DNA of 64,000 bases from UBA2421 sp002343075 (GTDB lineage: Bacteria > Planctomycetota > Phycisphaerae > Tepidisphaerales > Tepidisphaeraceae): positions 162,798-226,797 of the forward strand of contig CALJLN010000023.1 in NCBI GenBank assembly GCA_937982565.1, given 5' to 3'. Position numbers and translations under genes: made by a program. Shown here in pieces: positions 1 to 8,007 of this stretch. A model generated the notes under the pieces. That model made no database searches and was not told the origin of the DNA. It saw nothing but the letters and a program-made list of their open reading frames with translations. Numbering within the stretch: position 1 is the stretch's first letter; each line of letters begins with the position of its first letter.

Positions 1-1734
1 TGCCGACGTCGGCTCGGGGACGGCGCCGCGCGGCGCATCGCCGGCCACGCTCTGCCCGAAATTGGCCGCGAGGGCTGTGAAGTCGTCTAAGTTGACGCCC
101 GAGGCGTAGTTAAAGTCGCCATTGATCCACCCGCCCGGCCCGCCGAACGACGCAGCCAGCGCAGTGAAGTCGTCGAGGTTAACCGTGCCATCCAGATTGG
201 CATCGCCCAGGAGCGTCCCGCGCAGAAGGACCGCGGTCGAATCGACCGAGCCGAACCCCGCCGGCACCATCGAGAGCTGCGACGCTTCGGCATAACCCAC
301 GCCGTAAGAAACCGAGAATCCCGAACCAATTCCATTCCCCCCGCCTGCCCCCGCGGTCAATTGCGCGAGAATGGTCGGTAGCGGGCTGGCGTCGCTGTAA
401 TCGACTACCAGGGCGCGATTGGTCAGATCAAGTCGGGCTGTGGGCGTCGAATCGCCGGCGATCACCAGAGTCTGCACCCGACTGGTTTGTGATCCGGGCA
501 CCATGCGCACGGTGCCCTGATCGATCTGCAGCGAGCGCGCTCGAATGCCAGCAGGATCAAACCTGCCGGGCCCGGTCTTAATCACGCTGAAAGTGCCCGT
601 GCCAAAGGTGCCCACCGACCCGGCGACCACATCACCGACAGTTAACACGCCGTTGCTGTTGGCGACATTCACCTTGAAGTTGCGCGGCGTGAGTGAAGTG
701 GAAAACGCATCCGTTCCGGCATTGACGACGATCGTATTCTGGATGGAATTGTTCCCCTGCAGGCTGTTGATGATAACAGCATCGCGCTTCTCCTCATGAT
801 CGAGCACGATTGAGCCTGCGCCGTTGAGCACATAGCCGCCCGCGCCATCAAAGTTGATCACGGCCATGCGACGGTTGGCTGAAAGACTGACGGTCGCCTG
901 CGAAGTGCTGCCGCGAAACGTGGCGATTGCGGTGCGCGCGTTCACCGGGCCGTTGATCCAGTTGGCCACTGTGTCATAGCTGCCTCCGGCGGGGTTGGTA
1001 AACACCTGCGAGCTGAACTGAGCCAACGGGGTGAGTGCAATATTGTCCCACTGCGCCGATAGAGGAGGCCGTAGCGTGAACGGCTGAATGTTCTGGTTCG
1101 GATCAAACTCCAGTTCGAGTCGGACGACGCCATTGCTGTTCAAAAATTGTGAAGAGTTGAACGACTTATAGACAAAAAACCCGCCGTTGGCGCTAGTTAC
1201 GCCGTCGACTCCGATCGGCTCGACAAAGTACCCGGCCGTCTCGTCGCCCGGCACAGTCGGTTCGAGTTCCACCCCGACCAGATCGCCATTCACCAGATCC
1301 GTATGCGGAGCCGGGCCGACCTGTCCATAGTTCCAGAGGTAGGAGGAGAGTACATAGTCGGTGTTCGGCGCAAGCGTAATGTTTTGCGTGATCTTGTAGT
1401 TGTCGAAGGCATCAATTCCGCCGGCATCAAAAACGCGCTGCACTCTTGTCCCGAGCACGGTGGCTGGGCTTGGCAGGTTGGCCGGGTTGGGGCTGCCGGC
1501 GGTCATGATGGTGCCGGCGTCGGGGGTGGCGGCCGTCCAGCCGATGGGAAAGTTGTTTGCGTCAACGCTCTCAAAGTTCGGATTGACAATCAGCGAGCTA
1601 TTGGTTTGCTCCGTACCAGCCTGGTACTGCGACAGCGGGAGTTGTACCCCCGAGTTTGCACTGGCGCGGGTCGCCATCAATCCAAACATCACCACCACCG
1701 CCGCGGCGGATGCATTTTTCACAGCATTTGTCAT
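1..1734 (-). CDS. PEP-CTERM surface protein with dockerin-like loops, 3' end outside window
   Basis: The reading frame is open from the ATG at 1734 to the window edge (578 codons visible). A GGAGGG ribosome site lies just upstream. The N-terminus is a signal peptide ending near RASA, followed by a segment QYQAGTEQTNSS and a jelly-roll-like region (NPNFESVDANNFPIGW) of the kind seen in carbohydrate-binding modules. The middle is beta-rich, with a passenger-repeat-like stretch (GGYVLNGAGSIVLD). Near the edge are two dockerin-like calcium loops (GDANLDGTVNLDDFTALAA and GDFNYASGVNLDDFTALAA), then AVPEPTSA, the start of a PEP-CTERM sorting signal. The remaining hydrophobic helix and basic tail lie beyond base 1. 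The N-terminal segment resembles the protein encoded at 16308-17042. The likely role is an exosortase-processed surface protein; the ligand is unknown. Confidence 0.85.
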   Translation of the reverse strand, partial: MTNAVKNASAAAVVVMFGLMATRASANSGVQLPLSQYQAGTEQTNSSLIVNPNFESVDANNFPIGWTAATPDAGTIMTAGSPNPANLPSPATVLGTRVQRVFDAGGIDAFDNYKITQNITLAPNTDYVLSSYLWNYGQVGPAPHTDLVNGDLVGVELEPTVPGDETAGYFVEPIGVDGVTSANGGFFVYKSFNSSQFLNSNGVVRLELEFDPNQNIQPFTLRPPLSAQWDNIALTPLAQFSSQVFTNPAGGSYDTVANWINGPVNARTAIATFRGSTSQATVSLSANRRMAVINFDGAGGYVLNGAGSIVLDHEEKRDAVIINSLQGNNSIQNTIVVNAGTDAFSTSLTPRNFKVNVANSNGVLTVGDVVAGSVGTFGTGTFSVIKTGPGRFDPAGIRARSLQIDQGTVRMVPGSQTSRVQTLVIAGDSTPTARLDLTNRALVVDYSDASPLPTILAQLTAGAGGGNGIGSGFSVSYGVGYAEASQLSMVPAGFGSVDSTAVLLRGTLLGDANLDGTVNLDDFTALAASFGGPGGWINGDFNYASGVNLDDFTALAANFGQSVAGDAPRGAVPEPTSA

Positions 1735-1947
1735 CGCTCGTTACCCTCCGAAAAGTAGACTCCTGACAGTATAACCCGGAATCGGAATGAGCAACCACAG
1801 GTTTGTTTGTAATCCGGCCAACCGGCTCCGTTTCACTGACTTCCTGCCGCAAGAAGCAATCTTTTGAGCCAACCGCAGCCACGACTCGTTACAATCCCAC
1901 CCGGCCTGACCGTCGAGACGCGATCAGAACGCAGAAAAGGACGAACC

Positions 1948-2715
1948 ATGCGATACGAAGACCGCCACGCCGTCATCACCGGCGGGGCAAAGGGAATTGG
2001 GCTTTCGACCGTCCGTGCCTTCATTCGGGAGGGGGCGCGGGTGAGTGTTTTCGATGTTGACGATTCGGCCCAGCAACTCGCGGTCGAGTTTCCCGGGAAG
2101 GCAACTTTTCACCGCGTTGACGTGTCGATCGCCCGCGAAGTGAATGATGCCGTCAAACGGGCGATCGATGTCTACGGCGATATCTCCTATCTCATCAACA
2201 ACGCTGGGATTCAGACTTACGGCACCTGCGCCGACTGCACGGAAGATGAGTGGGATCGCACGATGAACATCAATCTAAAAAGTGCGTTTCTTTGCAGCAA
2301 AGCGTGCATCCCCTCGATGCAGAAGAATGGGAAGGGGGTCGTCATCAATCTGTCGAGCGTGCAGGCATTTGTCAGCCAGAACCAAGTCGCCGCGTACACC
2401 ACGAGCAAGACCGCCATGCTCGGGCTGACGCGCAGCATTGCCGCGGATTATGCCCCGGCGATTCGGTGTGTTGCCGTCTGTCCGGGCACGGTGGATACAC
2501 CAATGTTGCGCGGGTCGATCCATCTTTCGCCCGATCCCGCCGCCGTCTTGCAGGAATGTCATGATATGCACCCCGTCAAACGCATCGGCACGCCGGACGA
2601 GGTAGCCGAACTCATCCTGTTCCTATGCAGCGATGACGCAGGCTTCATCACCGGCCAGCCCATCCGCATCGACGGCGGGCTGGGGCTATCCATCGGTGGA
2701 AGCAAACGGGAATGA
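1948..2715 (+). CDS. SDR-family NAD(P)-dependent oxidoreductase
   Basis: A classical short-chain dehydrogenase of 255 aa, the usual length. The Rossmann dinucleotide motif is TGGAKGIG at residues 11-18, NNAG at 84-87, the catalytic serine is in NLSS near 136-137, and the Tyr/Lys pair is YTTSK with Y150 and K154. The C-terminal GQPIRIDGG is typical of the family. The ATG at 1948 is preceded by AAAGGA and aligns with the normal family start; an upstream in-frame start at 1864 would add 28 residues without similarity. It is first in a forward operon with a lactonase-like protein and glycosidase-like proteins, so oxidation of a free sugar to a lactone is a reasonable inference, with the SMP-30 neighbour opening the lactone. 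The substrate cannot be told from sequence. Confidence 0.93.
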   Translation: MRYEDRHAVITGGAKGIGLSTVRAFIREGARVSVFDVDDSAQQLAVEFPGKATFHRVDVSIAREVNDAVKRAIDVYGDISYLINNAGIQTYGTCADCTEDEWDRTMNINLKSAFLCSKACIPSMQKNGKGVVINLSSVQAFVSQNQVAAYTTSKTAMLGLTRSIAADYAPAIRCVAVCPGTVDTPMLRGSIHLSPDPAAVLQECHDMHPVKRIGTPDEVAELILFLCSDDAGFITGQPIRIDGGLGLSIGGSKRE

Positions 2716-2734
2716 TGGATGAGGAATCAAACAA

Positions 2735-3595
2735 ATGGCGTTTAGCATAAAAAAAGCCTCCACCTTCGCCGACGGACTCGATCACCCCGAGTGCCTGGCG
2801 GCGCATCCCGATGGGTCCTGGTTTGCCGGGGGTGAGTTAGGGCAGATCTACCAGATCTCGCCCGATGGCAAGCGCGTGACCGAAGTCGGTCATACTGGCG
2901 GGTTTACCCTCGGCATCGCCGTCAGCCCCGGTGGCAAGTGGCTTGCCGTATGCGACCTCCGCAAGCAGGCGGTCTTTCGGTTTGAGATCGCATCGCGCAC
3001 GCTCACTGAGCTTACCCGTGGCGGGGATGTGCCGTTTGATATCCCCAATCACCTCGCATTCACCCGTGAAGGCGACTTGTTTGTCACCGACTCCGGCGGC
3101 TTTCGACAGGTCACCGGAAGAATCTACCGCTTCAACTCCGCAGGCACCGGAGGGGTGTGGCACTGTGGGCCGTTTAACTTCGCCAACGGCATTGCGATCG
3201 GCCCCGACGCCAAGAGCGTCTATGTCTGCTGCACCTGGCTGCCCGGGGTGGAAAGGGTCGAGATCAGGGCCGACGGCACCGCGGGCAAGCGGACTGTGTT
3301 TGCCCGATTTCCCAAGGCATTGCCCGATGGCTTGTGCTTCGACGCACGCGGCAATCTTTACGCAAGCTGCTACGCGCCGGCCCGCATTTACAAGGTGACG
3401 CCCGACCGCAAAGTAAGCGTTTTTGTTGACGATTGGGAAGCCCACACCCTCAGCAACCCGACCAACATCGCTTTCGGCGGCAGAAACTTCGATGAGCTTT
3501 ACGCTGCCAACCTCGGGCGGTGGCATTTGACCAGGATGGCAATCAAGACAAAGGGGCTTCCGCTGGCGTCTCATCCCGCGCATCGATCAACATGA
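2735..3595 (+). CDS. SMP-30/gluconolactonase-like beta-propeller protein
   Basis: A 286-aa six-bladed propeller of the SMP-30/gluconolaconase/LRE family, judged from repeated blades such as PECLAAHPDGSWFAGGELGQ, GFTLGIAVSPGGKWLAV, NHLAFTREGDLFVTDSG, NGIAIGPDAKSVYV and LPDGLCFDARGNLYASCY, and from the closing NPTNIAFGG. Family members hydrolyse sugar lactones using a single divalent metal. No signal peptide is seen, so it probably acts in the cytoplasm. It follows the SDR gene by 19 nt and overlaps the next gene in an ATGA. An SDR followed by a lactonase is a common pairing in non-phosphorylative sugar oxidation. Confidence 0.87.
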   Translation: MAFSIKKASTFADGLDHPECLAAHPDGSWFAGGELGQIYQISPDGKRVTEVGHTGGFTLGIAVSPGGKWLAVCDLRKQAVFRFEIASRTLTELTRGGDVPFDIPNHLAFTREGDLFVTDSGGFRQVTGRIYRFNSAGTGGVWHCGPFNFANGIAIGPDAKSVYVCCTWLPGVERVEIRADGTAGKRTVFARFPKALPDGLCFDARGNLYASCYAPARIYKVTPDRKVSVFVDDWEAHTLSNPTNIAFGGRNFDELYAANLGRWHLTRMAIKTKGLPLASHPAHRST

Positions 3596-4737
3596 AACCC
3601 AATCGCCAAATAGTCTTTAACGAACCCTCCTGGCGCATCGCCACGCCGCAGGTGGAAGCATGGCTCACCGAGAACGGGGGGCATCTCGGCCCGGTCACAT
3701 TCAAGATCGGGCGAAGAAAAATCAAGCCTTTTCACCTTGCGCCCTGGTGGAATGAAAAGCTCGACAAATCCACCCCGCCCGCCCTTCGTATCCTCCGCGG
3801 CGATTTCTTCTGCCTCCCCTTCGGCGGCAACAGCCGCCCGTTTGGCAAGGAGCGGCATCCCGTACACGGCGAAACCGCCAATAACAGATGGAAACTCAAC
3901 TCCTACGGCTCAACCAGGCGAGCCACCACGATCGCATGTTCGATGGCGACGAAGGTTCGCAAAGGCCGCGTTGACAAGCAGATTGAGCTTCGCCACGGCG
4001 AGCACACGATCTATCAGCGGCACACCATCAGCAACATGACAGGCCCGATGTGCCTGGGCCATCATGCGATGCTTCGCTTTCCCGACGTTGCTGGCAGCGG
4101 GGTGCTGTCGGTCAGTCCGTTCAAACTTGGGCAGACCTGGCTGCAACTGGTCGAGCGGCCAGAAGATCGCGGCTATTCGATGCTCAAGCCCGCAGCGGAG
4201 TTTACTTCGCTCGAATGCGTGCCGACGGTGTTCGGCGACAACACCGATTTAGCCCGCTATCCCGCCCGACGGGGATACGAAGACCTTGTGCTGCTCGCTG
4301 CTGACGACACGCTACCCTTCGCGTGGTCGGCGGTTGTGTTTCCAACAGAGCGATATGTCTGGTTTTCCGTCCGCGACCCCAAGATTCTAGCCAGCACCGT
4401 GCTCTGGCTCAGCAACGGCGGCCGGCATTACCCGCCGAGCAACGGAAGGCATGTAAATGTGCTGGGAATTGAGGACGTGACGTCATTCTTCCACCCCGGC
4501 CTGGCCGAGAGCGCCGCCGACAATCCGCTTACGCGCCGGGGCATCAAGACGACCCTCTCCCTGAATCCCAGGAAACCACTCGTAGTCAACCACATCATGG
4601 CAGTAGCCGACCTGCCCCAGGGGTTTGACCGAGTTGCCGACATTGTGCCGGGCGACGGGAGCGTCACGCTCGTTTCGCGAAACGGCACGAGCATGAAAGT
4701 GCCACTGGATCTTTCATGGCTGAGGAGCAGGGCATGA
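3592..4737 (+). CDS. conserved-looking protein of unknown function in sugar operon
   Basis: A 381-aa protein without signal peptide or membrane segment. I do not recognise the family. The sequence is beta-rich with many aromatic and histidine residues (HLAPWW, GHHAMLRFP, FKLGQTWLQL, FHPGLAESAADNPLTRRG), which would fit a beta-sandwich of the galactose-mutarotase type, but no catalytic signature is clear. The ATG at 3592 overlaps the stop of the lactonase gene (ATGA), and the gene ends in an ATGA overlap with the next one, so it is translationally coupled on both sides. A start at 3520 is possible but would lie deep in the preceding gene. Position implies a role in handling the same carbohydrate, for example as an epimerase or sugar-binding enzyme; this is inference. 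Confidence 0.8.
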   Translation: MKPNRQIVFNEPSWRIATPQVEAWLTENGGHLGPVTFKIGRRKIKPFHLAPWWNEKLDKSTPPALRILRGDFFCLPFGGNSRPFGKERHPVHGETANNRWKLNSYGSTRRATTIACSMATKVRKGRVDKQIELRHGEHTIYQRHTISNMTGPMCLGHHAMLRFPDVAGSGVLSVSPFKLGQTWLQLVERPEDRGYSMLKPAAEFTSLECVPTVFGDNTDLARYPARRGYEDLVLLAADDTLPFAWSAVVFPTERYVWFSVRDPKILASTVLWLSNGGRHYPPSNGRHVNVLGIEDVTSFFHPGLAESAADNPLTRRGIKTTLSLNPRKPLVVNHIMAVADLPQGFDRVADIVPGDGSVTLVSRNGTSMKVPLDLSWLRSRA

Positions 4738-5858
4738 AGCGAACTCTCCCCATACAGGTGCTCCGAGCGCGCGACCTTGGCGCGCAATTCGTGGATAATC
4801 CTCACCGAATGGTGGGACAGGACGGCGCGTTTTCTTTCCCGCTCCCCGATGGGTCGAGCTTCTGGTTTTTCGGCGATACGTTGACCGGATCAAGGCCGAA
4901 GGGTTGCTCGCCATGGATGATCGACGGGAAGATGGTCGATCATCGCGATATGACCGGGCAAGGGCCGTATGAGCAGATGATCAATAACACCGGCCTGATT
5001 CTGCCGCGCCAGAGTGGCGCGAACGGGTTGCGCGATTTCAGGTACATCACTGATTCATCCGGACAATTGAAAAATCTGCTGCCGCTGGAAGGTGATGAGC
5101 ATCCGGATTGGGACCGCATTTGGTGTCAGGGCGGAATCGCAATCGACGGCAAGATCATCCTGTCGTTCATCCAAGTACGCATGATCGAAAAATACGACGG
5201 GCCGTTGCCGATTGGGTTTGAGATTGTGGGGAGTGGATTTGCCTCAGCTCCCTCTCCCGGTACTCCGGGAGAGGGTCGGGGTGAGGGTTCTTTTGCGAAT
5301 TTCGAACGATGTCAACAATTCTCCCATCGACCACTTTTCGGCGCGCACGAACCCCATTACGGCGTCGCATTTCTTCCGCTCGAAGATCTCGTGTACATCT
5401 ACGGCACCGTGAATCAGGAAGGCGGCCACCGCGCGTACGTTGCGCGCACATCCGCGAATCACATCACGAACCCAAACGTATATGAGTATTTCGCTGGCGG
5501 AGATCGCTGGAGTGAGCAAGCGTTCGAAGCTTCGTCGCTGTTTGGAAATATGCCCAGCGAAATGTCTATCTCATTTAATGAACACCTGAATTGCTTCCTA
5601 GCCGTTCACAGCCTCGATCTCACCGGCCAAATCGTAGCGCGCACCGCGCCGAACCCGTGGGGGCCGTGGAGCGCCCCGGTCACGCTATGGCAGATCGAAC
5701 CCGCCCCGCTGCCGTATGAGTTGCCGTATCCGTTTCGCCTCACTTACGCCGGCAAGGAGCACCCGCAGCTATCGCCCGACCGCGGGAAGACGATTTACCT
5801 CACGTACATTGAGTTTGAAGAGTATTTCCCGCATTTGATTGAAGTGGAGTTGGCATGA
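4734..5858 (+). CDS. DUF4185-like beta-propeller protein with an in-frame repeat insertion
   Basis: A 374-aa protein resembling DUF4185/glycoside-hydrolase-like five-bladed propellers: FWFFGDTLTGS near residue 45, WCQGGIAIDGKIILSF, HYGVAFLPLEDLVYIYG, then the blade SISFNEHLNCFLAVHSLDLTG followed by NPWGPWSAPVTLW. The same landmarks (WFWGDT; SISYNEHRGRWTMIAL; EGPWTAG) occur in the secreted protein at 17245-18816, so the two are probably distant paralogues. The start at 4734 has a GAGGAG site and an ATGA overlap. Around residues 172-185 the peptide SAPSPGTPGEGRGEGS is encoded by a genomic repeat (see 5249-5288) and is probably not part of the ancestral protein. No signal peptide is seen. Likely role: a carbohydrate-active enzyme or lectin-like protein; substrate unknown. 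Confidence 0.8.
   Translation: MKRTLPIQVLRARDLGAQFVDNPHRMVGQDGAFSFPLPDGSSFWFFGDTLTGSRPKGCSPWMIDGKMVDHRDMTGQGPYEQMINNTGLILPRQSGANGLRDFRYITDSSGQLKNLLPLEGDEHPDWDRIWCQGGIAIDGKIILSFIQVRMIEKYDGPLPIGFEIVGSGFASAPSPGTPGEGRGEGSFANFERCQQFSHRPLFGAHEPHYGVAFLPLEDLVYIYGTVNQEGGHRAYVARTSANHITNPNVYEYFAGGDRWSEQAFEASSLFGNMPSEMSISFNEHLNCFLAVHSLDLTGQIVARTAPNPWGPWSAPVTLWQIEPAPLPYELPYPFRLTYAGKEHPQLSPDRGKTIYLTYIEFEEYFPHLIEVELA
5249..5288 (+). repeat. Palindromic intragenic repeat (GGTACTCCGGGAG family), copy 1
   Basis: The core GGTACTCCGGGAG (5259-5271) is flanked by CCCTCTCCC and AGAGGGTCGGGGTGAGGG, giving a small hairpin with purine-rich and pyrimidine-rich arms. Two other copies with the same core occur at 12150-12162 (inverted) and 26166-26178 (core GGTACCCCGGGAG). 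It sits in frame in the DUF4185-like gene and is translated as SPGTPGEGRGEG. It is best explained as a REP- or MITE-like element. Confidence 0.75.
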
Positions 5859-7906
5859 TTCCGACGGTTGATGATCTAGAAAGTTCGCCGATGACCCATC
5901 GCTTCGGCGACCTGTTCAACCCGCCGGGGCTGACCAACTTCCTTGGTTGCGTGCAGACCGAAGGGCACGACCCCGTCGCCATTCGCAGTTTTGCGTTTCC
6001 GCCGTTTGCCATGGGCGATGCCGTCACTGCGGGGCTGTTTATCAACGGCAAGTTTTTCCCCGCGTGGGGCGCGCCGGTGACAACAGTTTGGCGACCGGAC
6101 CGCATCGAGCGCACGGCGGAGGTCGATGGGCTTCATTTATTCAGCACAACGGTTTTGGCGGTTGGCAAAATGGCCGCGGTGGTGCGGCTGGCGATTCAGA
6201 ATCGGTCGGGCGCGGCCAGAAAAGTAACATTGAAGCTCGGCCTGCGCGGCGGAGTTACCAAATCGGTTACCGCCTGGAACAACGCCGTCCCGCCGACCGA
6301 AGACGATAACCTCATCGAGGTTGATTCGTCGCGCAAAGCCCTCCGTTTCACAGCCAAGAAGTCATCCGCGGTGCTGATTCAGGGGACTCATCCGCTTGCC
6401 GACGAAGTAAGCGCGGTGGGCCTGCGTCATAGTTTTCAACTGAACGCGAGCGAAACGAAGACGATTTCATTCATCGCGTGCATCGGTGACTCCGCCGCCG
6501 GGGCCGAACGGCTCTTTGACGACTCATTCCGTAGCACAAACGAGGTTGTGGAGCGCGCCACCGCCGACTGGAACGAAGAATTGCTTGCGATTTTCACTCC
6601 CGGCAATTCGCGGTACTCCGGACATCTGCCCCTGCTCGAAACAACTGACCGGGATATCTTAAAAGTGTATCACACGGGCGCAGTTGGAATTGCCTACTTC
6701 AAGCGCGACACGCCCTTCAGCGTCCACGGCCGCGCTTATGGCACGCTGCTGCCGCGCTACTGGCACACCGTTACCTTTTTGTGGGACTACTCACTTTCGA
6801 GCATGGTCCATGCTCTGCTCGACCCCGCGGTAATGAAGGCGAATCTGCAGCGGTGGATGAAACTCGACATCCACAAACATTTCGGCACCGAGTTTCTGAC
6901 CGGGGCCGGCGTCGGTCCCTGGTATAGCGTGAACGACTTTGCCATGAGCGTCATTGCCCGCGATTACCTGCGTTTCAATGGCGATTTTGGATTGCTCGAT
7001 CAAACCGTCGGCGAGCAGAAAGTCAGGGATTATCTCTCGAAGTACGCCCACAACTGGAAGCAGTTTCGTTCACCGCACGGCCTGGCCGACTACGGCGGGC
7101 TTAACAACCTTCTTGAGTGCGTGAACACCTACCTTCACGAAGTGGCCAGCCTCAATGGTGCCAACGTCTTTAACCTGCGATTCGCCGCCGAACTGGCTCA
7201 GATGAACGGCGACACCGAAGCCGCGCGCAACCTCATCGCCGAAGCCGTCGAGTTGGGGGCGAGGGTTAATGAGCTTTATGTCAACGGAAAGGGCTACTTC
7301 AACGCCCGCTTTCCAGACACAAGTGTGCGTGAGGTAAGACATATTTATGACTTCATCACGGTGCTCAACACCATGCACGACCTTTTGCCCGCATCACAGC
7401 AGAATGAGATGGCCGACTTCTTCGCGCGAGAATTGATGACCCCAACCTGGGCACACGCGCTCTCGCCGGACGACGATGATTCAATGTTCAGCGTGCGCCC
7501 CGATCACCAATGGAACGGTGCCTACCCCGCCTGGCCCCCGCAGGCGGTGACCGGGCTTTACAAAATCGGCAAGGTCGATCTGGCGTTCGACTGGCTCAAA
7601 GGCCTGGCAAAAAGCGCCAACCAGGGGCCGTACGGGCAGGCGCATTTCTGCGAATCGGTCGTGGCCCCCGAAGCCGGCGGCGCGATCAAGGCGCCGAGTG
7701 ATTTTCCTTACATCAACGACTGGACGTGCTCATCCGTCGGCGCGTGGTGCAACACGATCATCGAAAGCATCTTCGGCGTGCGCGCCGGCCTGCAGACCAT
7801 CGAAGCCTCGCCGCAATTTGGAGAGTTTGATCCCAAAGCAGTGCTGCGGAACTTGCGGTGGCAGGGGAAGCAGTACACCGTCACGCGAGCCGGACTCTCT
7901 TCATAA
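5855..7906 (+). CDS. alpha/alpha-barrel glycoside-hydrolase-like protein
   Basis: A 683-aa protein with an N-terminal beta-sandwich (about residues 10-250) followed by an (alpha/alpha)6-barrel-like region: YWHTVTFLWDYSLSSMVHALLDP, LTGAGVGPWYSVNDFAMS, HGLADYGGLNNLLECVNTY, WNGAYPAWPPQAVTGLYKIG and FPYINDWTCSSVGAWCNTII. This layout matches glycosidase families built on a six-hairpin toroid, such as GH78-like rhamnosidases, trehalases and amylo-alpha-1,6-glucosidases. I cannot assign a family. There is no signal peptide, so it would act on imported oligosaccharide. Its ATG overlaps the previous stop in ATGA, and it is the last gene of the operon. Rhamnose genes elsewhere in the window make a rhamnosidase an attractive guess only. 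Confidence 0.82.
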   Translation: MIPTVDDLESSPMTHRFGDLFNPPGLTNFLGCVQTEGHDPVAIRSFAFPPFAMGDAVTAGLFINGKFFPAWGAPVTTVWRPDRIERTAEVDGLHLFSTTVLAVGKMAAVVRLAIQNRSGAARKVTLKLGLRGGVTKSVTAWNNAVPPTEDDNLIEVDSSRKALRFTAKKSSAVLIQGTHPLADEVSAVGLRHSFQLNASETKTISFIACIGDSAAGAERLFDDSFRSTNEVVERATADWNEELLAIFTPGNSRYSGHLPLLETTDRDILKVYHTGAVGIAYFKRDTPFSVHGRAYGTLLPRYWHTVTFLWDYSLSSMVHALLDPAVMKANLQRWMKLDIHKHFGTEFLTGAGVGPWYSVNDFAMSVIARDYLRFNGDFGLLDQTVGEQKVRDYLSKYAHNWKQFRSPHGLADYGGLNNLLECVNTYLHEVASLNGANVFNLRFAAELAQMNGDTEAARNLIAEAVELGARVNELYVNGKGYFNARFPDTSVREVRHIYDFITVLNTMHDLLPASQQNEMADFFARELMTPTWAHALSPDDDDSMFSVRPDHQWNGAYPAWPPQAVTGLYKIGKVDLAFDWLKGLAKSANQGPYGQAHFCESVVAPEAGGAIKAPSDFPYINDWTCSSVGAWCNTIIESIFGVRAGLQTIEASPQFGEFDPKAVLRNLRWQGKQYTVTRAGLSS

Positions 7907-7910
7907 ACTC

Positions 7911-8006
7911 GAAATCCGAGACCAGAAAACCGAATCAATGACGAAACTCGAATGACGAATGCTCTATATCGAGGATGCGCTATTCGGATTTCTGGTTTCG
8001 GATTTC
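7911..8006. repeat. 25-bp inverted repeat between convergent genes
   Basis: Arms 7911-7935 and 7982-8006 are reverse complements over 25 bp with two mismatches (right arm ATTCGGATTTCTGG at its start), separated by 46 nt. The element fills the 101-bp gap between the stop of the forward operon and the end of the reverse permease gene. It may fold as a stem-loop acting as a bidirectional terminator or RNA 3' end protector. It lacks a T tract, and its AAATCC/CCAGAAAC wording recurs near 63855-63945, so it may instead be a dispersed repeat. Confidence 0.6.
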
Positions 8007-8007
8007 G

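Noticed and set aside
2837..3583. 248-aa reverse open frame
   Set aside because: Complement of the SMP-30-like gene, which has clear blades and an operon context.
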